NCBI GenBank assembly: GCA_030512295.1 | Contig: JAULSR010000005.1 | Coordinates: 1,736,001-1,800,000, forward strand | From: Bombardia bombarda | Lineage: Eukaryota; Ascomycota; Sordariomycetes; Sordariales; Lasiosphaeriaceae | Length of the DNA: 64,000 nt | Direction: 5' to 3' | Shown here: positions 12,036 through 22,300 of the stretch, one piece after another | Layout: each line of letters starts with the position of its first letter | Position numbering within the stretch: position 1 is the first letter of the stretch | Made by a program: the position numbers and the translations under genes | Notes under the pieces: generated by a model | What the model saw: only the letters and a program-made list of their open reading frames with translations | Told to the model about the DNA's origin: nothing | The model's database searches: none

Positions 12036-13969
12036 TCTATCTGCGTCTGTCAGAGACGAGGAACGTCATACTCTGCATGGATCTCGTACATGGTGTTGCG
12101 ATGTATGTTGTACATCAGGGAATGTGCTCATACTTGGGTGAGTTGCGGTTGAGAACAGTGCATCGGTCAGCAGGGCAGTTCATTTCAGCGTATTGACAAG
12201 GGAGAGTAAACAGACGACGAGCTTCTTTTTCAGTGGCAAAAGAAGGCGGGGGTGAAAGGAAACCATGGGTTGATTTGGGGCGTTGGAAACATGACAAGGT
12301 GTGGACTTCAGTATTTCATGGAGAGCTCTGCCTATAATTTCCTTACTCTTTTTCTTTTGTTCAATTCTCGTTCTGGATGACGGACGCCATTATGCGTGGA
12401 GTATTTGAGCTACATCTATCTGTCGTTGTTCATTTTGTGCTTTTGCTTATTCCGTTCGATTTAGCGACTACCTAGGAGTTGGTTATCGTTGCCTTCTCGT
12501 AGTTTAGCAGTGTTGATTTACGTGTCAAGGCAAAAGAGAGAGGGTCATTTCGAAGGGGGTGGACTATGTTCAGACCTGCTTGTAACGGGGTAGCTCTCTT
12601 TGTATATGTGTGGACGAAAAGTGGGGAAAGGAGAGGAGGAGTGTGACATTTGGGTCTGACGTGAACCCATATATACTTGTCCGGGGGAGTATATCGAGCC
12701 TATGGCGGATGATTGGGTGGGTGTATGTGGGTGTGTTTGTAAGTACCTTTTAAGTATTTACAGTGATTCTATTGCACTACAAGATGTTAAGGCTGTGAAT
12801 AGCCTCGTTAGCTAGATGGTGAAATCCAACATCGTCAGATGCGTCGAAAACGCTATATATGGCCACAATGGAGAAACTATTTCTATAGGCAGGAAGGGAC
12901 TTGTTGATAACCAATGGAGAAACCTATCCAAAGAACAGGCTTCGCGGGTTTGGTTGCGGGCGCGGCTCCTGTTCAGACGTACAGTCATGTTACACCGGTT
13001 GGTTACACAAGATGCAAAGTATCATGTTACACAAGCGTTGGCCGCACAGAGACAAAGAAAGGACATATTGCTTGTGTAAGATCAACGACACTATCGGCTT
13101 GGATCGCACAAAGACAAAGGCATTCGTTGATTCGCAGGTAGAAGCGAGAAGCGCTAAACAACCAAGGATGTCTGGAGAGTCTTTACCAGAAATAAGGATT
13201 CTTGTCCTCATGCTAGTGATACTTGGCCCTTTTACACACCATTGGTAAGCAGTGGATGCCTGCTACGCTTTGAAGGCCAGTTAGTAATCACCCACCCCTT
13301 TTAGTCTGCTGTCATCCACGTTCTCTATGTGCTTAGAGTAAGCCGCCTCCGTTGGCCACGAGAAAGAAAATAATATTTTGATCGTAATCAAGTAAAAAAA
13401 GAGAAGTGCGTAACTGATCACAATGAAATTTGTAAGTCTTGGGCTTCTTCTTGGCGATCTCGTCGTCAGTTTAGGCAGCTGAGTTTTTGGTACCACTTGT
13501 CTCTCGATTATGGATGGTCGTAATGGTGTAGACGGCATTCGAGGAATAGGTGGAGGTGGCAGCCAGAAGAAAATGGCTGGGGGGTGGGTTGCTGCCGCCT
13601 TCGTACAGTATGAGAACTTGGAACTCTTGGCGTCTATCTCATTGATTAGAACGAGCTGGTGAGTCAGATGGATGCTTACATCTTTGTCAAGCTTCGAAGA
13701 TGGATACTACTTCAGGGGGGTTGATGAGAAAGAATATACTACTGCCTTGGCTGCATTGGTCAAAGTAAGCCGCCTCTCTCTGGAGCATGAAAACATGACC
13801 AAGACCAAGACCAAGGGTGTCCAGCACCGGACCTGTATTTCTAGGCTGCCATTCCACTTATAAGTAGAAAGCCGTAGCTGGAGCCATAGAGCCAAACAGA
13901 TCCATTCAAATCATGGCCAATACTCAGAGAATAGTCTCAAAATTGTGACATTAGGTACTTACCTGTAAG
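12036..13969. other. gene-free region between the WD40-like gene and the terpene locus
   Basis: About 1.9 kb with no gene I can support. A short frame at 13422 begins with a signal-peptide-like MKFVSLGLLLGD but stops after 19 codons. A frame at 13672 ends in a plausible GTAAGC donor but has no recognisable partner exon. The final 100 bases presumably include the promoter of the terpene cyclase gene. Confidence 0.45.
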
Positions 13970-15789
13970 ATGATGAATATCCCACAAGCACCCCCTCGAG
14001 CAGTCATCTTCGACCTCGGCGATGTCCTCTTCCAGTGGTCAGCCAAGACGACAACATCAATCCCGGCTCAGGAGCTGAAGAACGTGCTTTCAACACCAGT
14101 CTGGCATAGCTATGAGCGTGGCGAAATCACCCGGGATTCCTGCTACGAGGCGAGCGCCGGGCAATTCTCGGTCGCGGCGTCTGAGATCTCGGAGGCATTC
14201 GTCCAGGCCCGCGCCTCTCTTCAGCCAGACCAGGCCATCGTCTCCTTTATTCGTGAGCTGAAGAAAGACCCCCCGGTCCGAGTCTATGCCATGTCGAATA
14301 TTGGCAAGGAAGACTTTGAGGAGCTCGAGACAAAGCTGGACTGGAACATGTTTGATGGAGTCTTCACCTCGGTGGCGGCTGGTATGCGGAAGCCAGAGCC
14401 GGCATTCTACCAACATGTCCTGGACAGTATTGGGCTGTCTGGCAGCCAGGTTGTCTTTGTTGACGACAAGGAGGAGAATGTTCGTGCCGCACGAGACCTG
14501 GGTATTCATGGACTTGTCTTTGGGCCGTCGACGGTGAATACGTTGCGCGACATGGTTGAGAGTCCGGTTGGCAGGGGCTGGCGATGGCTGTTCGAGAACG
14601 CAAAGAACTGCGACTCCATTACCAGCGATGGGGTTGCCTTTGCGGACAACTTCGCCAAGCTGCTGATCATGGATATATTGAAGAATCAGTAAGTCGTCGT
14701 GGTAGCTGTTATGTCTAGACCTAAAAGCTGACACCAAGCTGGCAGAACCCTCATCGACCTCAGCTGGGGATCGAGAACGACGTGGAACTTTTTCGCCGGT
14801 AAGACTGGGCTGACACTCACTTCATCCCTTCTTATCTAAGTAGTGTGTTGGAGAATTTGAACAACTGATGAAGATCAACACAGGGAAACCAGCACTTATC
14901 CCAGGAGGGATATTTCCCGATGACCTCGACACCACGTCCCTCGCCCTGCAAGTTCTCCAGCCCCCATCCACCACTACCGTCTCGTCCATTCTCGACAAAA
15001 TGGCCGAGTTTGTCAACGACGATGGCACGTTCCAGGTAACTGGCCAAACAACTCATCATGACTTTCACCAAACCCACTGATTTGCCAGTCAGCTAACGCC
15101 CCCCCCTCCCCTTTAAACCACCACAGACCTACTTCACCCTTACCAAACCCCGCGTCGACCCCATCGTCAGCGCGAACATCCTCGCCTGCTTCTACACCTT
15201 CCACCGCGGCCACGAATTCGAGCCCACCCTCCAGCTCGTGCGCCGCATGCTCGTCGACTCGGCCTGCTACATGCAGGGAACGCACTACTACTCGTCTCCC
15301 GACGTGTGTCTGGGCTTCATCGGACGCCTGCTGCGTTCGGCGCCCGACGATGGCCATCTCCAGACGACACTGGGCCCGCTGCTGAAGATGCGCATGCGCG
15401 AGAGGCTCGGGGTCGGAGCAGGTGACTGTAGCGCGTTGGATCTGGCTATGCGGATTGTGACGTGTGTTCAGATGGGAGTCGGGCCGTGCGAGGATGAGCG
15501 TCGGGCGTTGCTGGGAATGCAGTGTGAAGATGGGGGGTGGGAGGGTGGTTGGATGTATAGGTATGGGTCGACTGGGGTTAATATTGGGAATCGGGGCGTT
15601 ACGACGGCTATGGCGGTTGCGGCGCTTTGTTTGAGTGATTGTGTTGGGGTTGGTGTTGATAATGGTGTTGATGTTGATGTTGATGTTGATGTTGATGTGG
15701 GGGAGGATGTTGCTCTTGCTATTCAGTTGACCGCCGGTGGGTCTCCAAAATCGATCGCCAAGGTACTACAACCCTTTGCCTGTTACTAG
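13970..15789 (+). CDS. HAD-terpene cyclase fusion (drimane-type sesquiterpene synthase family)
   Basis: Four exons, 13970-14688, 14746-14798, 14884-15035 and 15127-15789, join in frame to give 528 residues. Residues 1-230 are a HAD-like hydrolase: motif I around D15 (FDLGDVLF), motif II S109, motif III K141 (RKPEP) and motif IV D165-D166. Position +2 after the D15 nucleophile is Gly17, not the usual Asp general acid/base. The C-terminal part is a class II (protonation-initiated) terpene cyclase beta domain with DLDTT at 271-275 and a QW-like QCEDGGW. This architecture matches fungal drimanyl/albicanyl diphosphate synthases such as AstC, which cyclise farnesyl diphosphate; product and any phosphatase activity here are inferred. 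The Val-Asp repeat near the C terminus is unusual and may mark divergence. The dehydrogenase gene converges on it 142 bases away. Confidence 0.9.
15667..15696 (+). repeat. (GTTGAT)5 repeat coding Val-Asp near the cyclase C terminus
   Basis: Five perfect GTTGAT hexamers in frame, encoding alternating Val-Asp, with further GTTGAT and GGTGTT copies just upstream (15645-15660). The surrounding codons use far more T-ending triplets than the rest of exon 4, so this insert looks like a recent slippage expansion. Confidence 0.9.
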
Positions 15790-15931
15790 GGCATGTAGAG
15801 CGATGAAATTTGCCATATTAAAAATAAGGTTCACTAACAGCGGTACATCGATGACCTCGAAGCTCTTATCCTATTTCGATACTCTTACAGTCTAACATAC
15901 CAACTCCTCCAATTTCCGCACCCCCCTTCTC

Positions 15932-16973
15932 TTACGCAAACGCCTCCGTCTCCCTCTCACACCACCCCAGAAACCTCGCCGCGACCCCCGTCTCCCCCTC
16001 CATCGCCCTCTCCACCCCCGCCGGCAGACTGCCGATCCTGCCCCAGGGAATGACGTACGCGCCGCTCTTATCCGGCGTCAGCTCCGGCGCCAGCACCGTC
16101 CACAGCTCCGTGTACGCCCCATACACGGGCGGATACACCAGAAACGTATCCGTCACCCAGGCGGCCACGCCCGTCCAGTGCCGCTGCAGCTCCGTCCGCA
16201 GATTGCCCGGGTTGAACGCCGCATGCACGACCCCCGTCTGCGGCGTCGCCTTGGCGAACTCGCGCGCGAAAAACACATTCCCCACCTTTGTCTGCGCGTA
16301 GTTGGCCTCGGCGCCCTTGTCCACTGGGCTACCGTCAGCGTCGTTGACTACGATGCCCGACGGGCCGGGGGTCAGGAGATGCACGGCGATGGAGCCCGCC
16401 CAGGCGACGCGCACGCTGCCTGTGACCGAGGTGGCGGCGGTCCGGGCGAGGATGGGAGACAGGAGCTGGTAGAGCAGGTAGTGACCGAGGCAGTTGGTGC
16501 CCATCTGCAGCTCGTGGCCGTGCGCGTCGACGCTGCCGGCGGGCGGGAACATGACGCCGGCGTTGTTGACGAGCACGTCGAGGCGCTGCTGCTGGGCGGC
16601 GAAGGATTGGACTGCGGGCTTGATGGTGGAGAGGTCGGACAGGTCGAGGGCGAGGAATGCGAGGGTGCCGGCGCTGGCGGGGGATGCGGCTTTGATGGCG
16701 GCGATGGCGGTTTGGGCTTTGGCCGAGGAGCGGCCGGCGATGTAGACGGTCGCGTTGGCGGCGTAGAGGATCTTGCAGAGGTCGAGGCCCACGCCGGCGT
16801 AGCCGCCTGTGACGATGAAGACCTGGGGTGGGGGTGTGGGGTGTTAGTGATGCGGTGGAATCGAGTCGTGTGATGGGAGGGTTGTCACTTACTCGTCCCG
16901 ATTGATCCGGGCAGTTCTTCTCGGTGAGACGGGGGGTGGGGATGAAGAAGAATTGGCTTATTAGGTTGCCCAT
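15932..16973 (-). CDS. short-chain dehydrogenase/reductase beside the terpene cyclase
   Basis: Exons on the minus strand, 16973-16893 and 16822-15932 (GTAAGT donor, CCCAG acceptor, phase 0), give 323 residues. It has a classical Rossmann NAD(P) motif TGGYAGVG (32-39), NNAG (113-116), a serine at 171 (AGSIA) and the catalytic YxxxK (Y202, K206). The layout resembles the fungal WW-domain-oxidoreductase/retinol-dehydrogenase-like SDRs often found in secondary metabolism. The intron interrupts the coding sequence just before the nucleotide-binding motif, so the unspliced downstream ATG would lack the TGG motif; I therefore use the upstream ATG at 16973. It lies tail to tail with the terpene cyclase, suggesting it may oxidise a terpenoid alcohol, but the substrate is unknown and co-function is inferred only from adjacency. 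Confidence 0.9.
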
Positions 16974-17897
16974 CTTGTGAACGGAGCAGGTGCTGTGATT
17001 GAGGGATCTATTTGTTGGTGTTCAGTTGGGTTGAGGGCGATGTGATGCGTTGTGATGCGATGAGTTTTGAATGAGAGGAGGTGTATAAAGTATCGGCTAT
17101 GTCACTCTTTCATCACGCCAAGCCTTGCCCCTTTTTTCTGGTATTTCTCTCACTCGCACTTTCAGCACCCTACAGTAGCCCGCTCGCCCAATAGAATAAG
17201 CCCGTCAGGGGGCCGCGGACTGCGACAGGCCCTAGGTTACGATTACGGAAGTGGGGTGTGGGGTGTGGGGTGTGGGGTCGCCCGCGGAATACGGGCATCC
17301 ATCCATGGGGAAGGCCCTCACAGCACGGGATACGTCATTGGCTGTTCACTGTGCCTCGGCTTCTCAAGTCCATCCGAGTAGTAATAGTAAAGACAGATCA
17401 CAGACAGCATGATGTTGTGTTTCTGCGATGTGGTTCTACTGGTTACCGTGTATCGTCGTACAGCTGTCTTCTGCACGTTGGCAGCATGGGTTGTTCGTTT
17501 TATACGACGCGTCTATGCGTTGGTATATACTTCGTGTGACCTGTGAGTGCTCAAAATCTATTTCAAAACCAAAGGTGTGCGCAGCTGCTGCCGGAGGGCT
17601 AAATTTTACAGTGCCGTCATTGCGAATACAATAGTAGAAGAGTGTGGAAACTGAAGAGGTTCCATGTCGAACGCAAAATGCTTGGCAGTAAACTTTGTTT
17701 CACTTGGTTGCGCCTTCCTGTTGCAAAGCCCCCAGGCCTTCTCACAATTATACCTTCTCACAATTATTTCCATCTTCCATCCCTCGCCCCCAATTCACGC
17801 TCCGTCCCGTGAACTAAAATTACCAGCTTTCTGCACCACGACCCACACCAAAGGGTTTCCGAAAAAGGAAGCCTGTCACGCTTAGCATTTGACAAAA
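16974..17897. other. gene-free region upstream of the dehydrogenase
   Basis: About 0.9 kb probably carrying the dehydrogenase promoter. It includes a short GTGTGGG repeat array (about 17251-17278). No coding exon is recognisable. Confidence 0.45.
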
Positions 17898-19136
17898 ATG
17901 CAGGCACTAATTCTCCTCGGAAGTTCGGATAACACTCGCCGCCACCCCCGACACGGCAAAAACACCATGGACAACAGAAACCCCATCTATGTGGCCAACC
18001 CAATGAACAGTGTCGTCGACACATATAAACCGAATCTAGTGTTGATAAATGTTGGAACGTAAGTGATTGATGTCCCTATCTACTAATACTTACGTATACG
18101 GTATCTGTCTGACGTCTAAACAGAAATGACTGCGATGGTGACAACCAAGCCGGTGCTGGCGACCGCCTTGAGGTGCTTGTCGACAAGGTATTCAGCGATC
18201 TTTCGATCGTGACCGTGGTCGTGTCCACCATAGCCAAGAGAATTGACCACGCTACTTGCGTCAGTTCCGTTGCCCAGCAGTACCGAGACCTGGTGGTTAA
18301 GCCAAAGTACGCGGGCAAGAGAATCGGTCTTGCCGACTTCCACGCGGCCATGTCACTGAGCGACCTTTGTTCAGACGGCAAGCACCCCAACGATGGGTAG
18401 GTATAAGTTGTTTGTAAAAGTGTGGTTTGACGTCATTGGCAGTCTCGAGAGCGTTATCCAGCCCCCAGATGCTAGCATTGACGATTCATCCACCAGTGGC
18501 GATAAGACTTGCCCTAAAGTAGCAGGCACTGCGCGCGGCCCCATCCAGACGCAGGTTGGCAGTGGCTATGACGATGGAAACTATGTTCACAGCAGTATCA
18601 GCCGCGGTGTCTTGACTTCGGGACGCATCCAAAAGGGGAGCGATCCCGCCTCCATCATCCCGTGCACATGTTCTTTGCCAACATCGTCGTCTCCAACCCA
18701 AACTTCGAGCCTAAGGACGCCATGGATGACTGGATCCGTGTCTACTACACCACGTCGGGCTAGAACACATACTATTATCGGCAGAACTTTGGCGACGGCA
18801 ATTTTGGTCCCTCGGCTACGTCGCAGACGATATCCGCATCGCCGACATTGACGGGGATGGGCGATTCGACTGTTGCCTCACCCAAGCCAACGGCGACAGC
18901 TACTACTGGCAGGGCTTCACCAACTGAAACGAAATGTGTTCAACCTGAAGCAGAGCGTCGGCAAGGGTGGTATCGTGTTTGGCGAAATCAACGGCGACTT
19001 TCGCAGCGCCTACATGTACATTGGCGACAACGGCAATGTCGAGACATTCATCAACAACCGAGGTTGGAACGTAGGCATCATTCCTGATTGGAGATCGGCC
19101 GGCATCACGCATGGCGGTCAGGGGTCCACTACGTAG
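17898..19136 (+). pseudogene. decayed secreted SGNH-hydrolase with FG-GAP repeats
   Basis: Pieces in several frames correspond in order to the fungal SGNH esterase plus FG-GAP/VCBS repeat family. From 17898 an exon reaches NVGT at 18058, a normal intron (18059-18123) follows, and NDCDGD resumes the GTND motif. The catalytic DGKHPNDG segment near 18370-18397 is followed by a four-base insertion that puts TAG in frame, while the expected continuation YKLFVKVWFDVI lies in another frame. Further on are a frame change near 18650, a TAG after YYTTSG near 18761, another shift before IADIDGDGRFDCCLTQ (about 18835), and a stop after GFTN (about 18925). The last segment (VFNLKQ... to GGQGST) is open to 19136. 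The N-terminal GDSxT block is missing. With at least four lesions it is not functional; an assembly artefact alone seems unlikely. Confidence 0.85.
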
Positions 19137-19308
19137 GACTCTTCTTGATTCATTCGTAAGTTGTTCGCAGCCTGTCATCTGATCCGTTCCCTGCCCTATC
19201 CAAAGAAACTGAATGAATAAAAATTGGCGGAATGGCTAGTATAACCTTGAATAAAGTCTCAAACCCCCCCCGACAACCCAGCTAATCCAAAGCAGCCAGA
19301 AAGCGAGT

Positions 19309-22300
19309 TCAATATCGAGATTGCTGCTGTCTCTGGAAGTACCCCCGGGTCCCTGATACTTTCAACGGGTCTAGCCCAGCAGCAAAGTAGCGATCGTAAC
19401 TCCTCTGGGCCACACTGGCCTCCTCCCTCTCATCCTCCTCCGTGTCCCTGTCTCCCTCCTCTTTCACCAGCTTCCACCGATCAGTTAAAGGCTCCATGTA
19501 GGCCCCAAGCTGGCGCCGCCTAGCCCTCTTTCCTCGGCGTCCCTCCACTTCTCCCGCCTCACCCGCCTCACCCGCCTCACTCCCATCCTCGGAAGATTTC
19601 GCCTTCAGACTAAACCGGTACCGAGCACTCATAAACTTCTCGCCCAGCCTCTTTGCAACGTCGTTTGCCTCGTGCAGACCGACCAGCCGTCGCTTTGCTG
19701 ACCCCTGCTGCGACGTGCTGTCTTGTCCCAAATACGATAAGCACAGGTTCCAGATCCTGGCCTGAGAGGACGCGTCTTCGTGCTCTCTGGGTTTGTCCGT
19801 CTGGTCCAGATAGTCACTCGTCGGTCGCGCCACCTGTTTTGGCTTGTCACCATTATCTGCAGAGTACCACTGGTACTGGGGCGGAGGCGCAACCCTGTTG
19901 GCGATAAAACGATCGTGCGCGACCTCGGCAGGCGTGCGGCCGACGGCATTCTCACGGAACAAAAGTCCCTGATCGACATCCAGGACGCCACGGATCATGG
20001 CGCTGATGGTAGAGTAGTCAGAGTTGGTGGCGGACACAAGAGAATGCAGCGGCGTGTCTCCGGCGCCGTCGAGCATCTCCAGCACGCGTTTGTTGGACTC
20101 GGGCGAGATACTGAGCAGGAGGTTGAAGACCTCGAGGTAAACGCCCTCTTCCCGCTGGTACGGGAATGCCTGGCAGAGTCTGAAGAGCCACGCGTGAAGT
20201 GGCGTGCGGCCTTCGTCGCCCAGGTTGTTTCGTTCCTTTAGCATATGAACGACCGCGTCATGGTCCAATATGTCCAAGAGAGTCTTCAGCTGCTCGGCTG
20301 TTGGACAATGCCCAAGGGCCTGATGCAAAAGGTTGTTCCAGTTGACATCCTTGGCGGTTAGGTCGGCTCCAGCCTCAATGAGGCTCTTGGCGATGTCGAC
20401 ACGGCCGATCTCGCAGGCTTTCAGCAACCCTACGTTTATTGCCTTGGTTCTGAGCCCTGACCGCGTTGTTATGGTATTGACCAGCGAGGGGCAGGATTTG
20501 ATGAGGTAGGAGGCAACTTCATTAGACTTCTTGCTTGCAGGGGCATTGACGGCAGAGCAGATGATGTCCTCTTCGTCTGAGTATTGTCAGTATCGTGAAG
20601 TAGTAAATATCTCGTATCAAGTTACAGCTCAACTTACCATAGTCATTGAGCCACTTTGTGATGGTGCCGTCGATTCCTCCAGCGGCCTGGGTGAGATGTT
20701 GAATCCTTTCATCAGCTTGAGCTGCTTCTGACTTGGCGAAATGAAGATAGTGCCTCAATGGAGTGTCGCTGAGGAACCACTCAACACTCTCGATACAGCC
20801 TGCGCGGATTGCCGTGATCAGAGGTGGAGTCGTGGTACCAGTTTCCGGTTTATAAGCCGTCTCACGACCTGCCGCAGCCCAATCCTTTCTAGATATCCGG
20901 TCAGTGTCCGTGCAAACCTCATTAATACAAGTCAAAGACAACTGTTTGCGGCTTACCTCTTTTTCCCGTACACACTCAAGCCCTGGTAGTACCCACTCGT
21001 TTCCTTCAACTCGACACCGCTGTCTTTTACCAAATGTTCTAGGGGCAAGCCTGCGCCAGTGCGTCTGATGATCTCGACCAGGAGCTCAGTGCGACCCAGC
21101 CGGACTGCGTAGTCAAACTCGGCGCTTGGGAATGAGTAAAACCCGGAGACTGTATCTGCTGGGTCGAGCTTCTGAGAACCGAAATGCTCCCACATATCTA
21201 AAAGAAACTTCAGGCCCTTCAAGTCGTTATTAAAGATAACATGGTGAAGTGCAGTGGCCGGATCATGCATCTTGCCGTTGTTGGCAATGGCGCTGTACTG
21301 CCAAGTGCCGAATTGCTGAGGCTTATGATGGCTGGTGACCTGCATGGATACTTTACCGATATCTTCGATGGTAAACCGGTCATCAATGATCTCGCTGTAG
21401 ATTTCCATTTCCAAGCCCTCACCAACCTCCGAGTCGTCATCCGAGTCTTCGTCTCGCGCCGCCCCCATCAGATATCGCGTCTTGGGTTTCTCGCGGGGCG
21501 AATACTGAGCTGCCGCAATCTCTAGGATGGCTTTGGCGACATCATGATGGCCACGTGAGAATGCCAGTGAGAAGGGATTGTTGTCCTGGTTGTCACATAC
21601 AAGAATGCTGAGCGGGGCCTCCTCCTTGGCGTCGTCCCAAGAAGTCAGGGTGAGTAGTTTGATCTTCTCCAGGTCTCCACTCCAGGCGGCTTCGAATCTG
21701 AAGGAGGTTAGAGTCCGTGCAATAGAAGTTAAGAAGGTCAGATATTCATAGACTTACAGCTCAATATAGGCAGGCAGCCTTGCCTCAGTAGCATCGATCA
21801 CCATATTGAAGGAGAAGACATAACTGTAGGGCGCAACTTCATCAGGGTCAGTGAAGGCTTCCGTCTGTGGGTTATCTCGGTAGGGATAAAGTTCCGAGAA
21901 TTTCTTCGCTCCTTTGTCGAGCATTTTCTGCACCACCTTCTCCATAACCGCAGCATCGTTCTTGATGGCGGCCATTTTCTTAGGGGCACCAGGATCGTTG
22001 GCGAGAAATTCTTGGTCCCTCTCGTATAGCTTCATCTGACAGGCATTATGCTTTCGAGCAAGGTCAATGTGGTTGGACACCACATAATGCTGGTAGGTGC
22101 CTTGCTTGAAGGTATCGAGGTAAGTATTGATGCCCTCTGGCAGGACAGGTTTAGAAACTCTGCCATTCTCTCCTTTGTATTCACGGAGTTTTCGGAGCTG
22201 GTCTTGGGCAAGATCCAGAGCAGATTGTCCTGTCCAATTGCCGCCATACCATCTGTTTCCCAAGCTCGAGTGCGTGGTAGTGGTCAGAACATCCAAATCC

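Noticed and set aside
13422..13481. Short signal-peptide-like frame MKFVSLGLLLGD
   Set aside because: Stops after 19 codons and no downstream exon could be tied to it; may be a relic but cannot be supported.
13672..13863. Small frame ending in a GTAAGC donor
   Set aside because: No partner exon or family resemblance found.
15761..15789. Possible terminal intron in the terpene cyclase gene
   Set aside because: At 29 bases it is too short for a fungal intron; the TAG at 15787 is taken as the stop.
16178..16873. 231-codon plus-strand frame opposite the dehydrogenase
   Set aside because: Gly/Val/Ala-rich antisense shadow of the SDR exon.
18398..18443. Possible 46-base intron in the SGNH pseudogene
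   Set aside because: It would remove YKLFVKVWFDVI, which is expected coding sequence after the catalytic His; a four-base insertion explains the data better.
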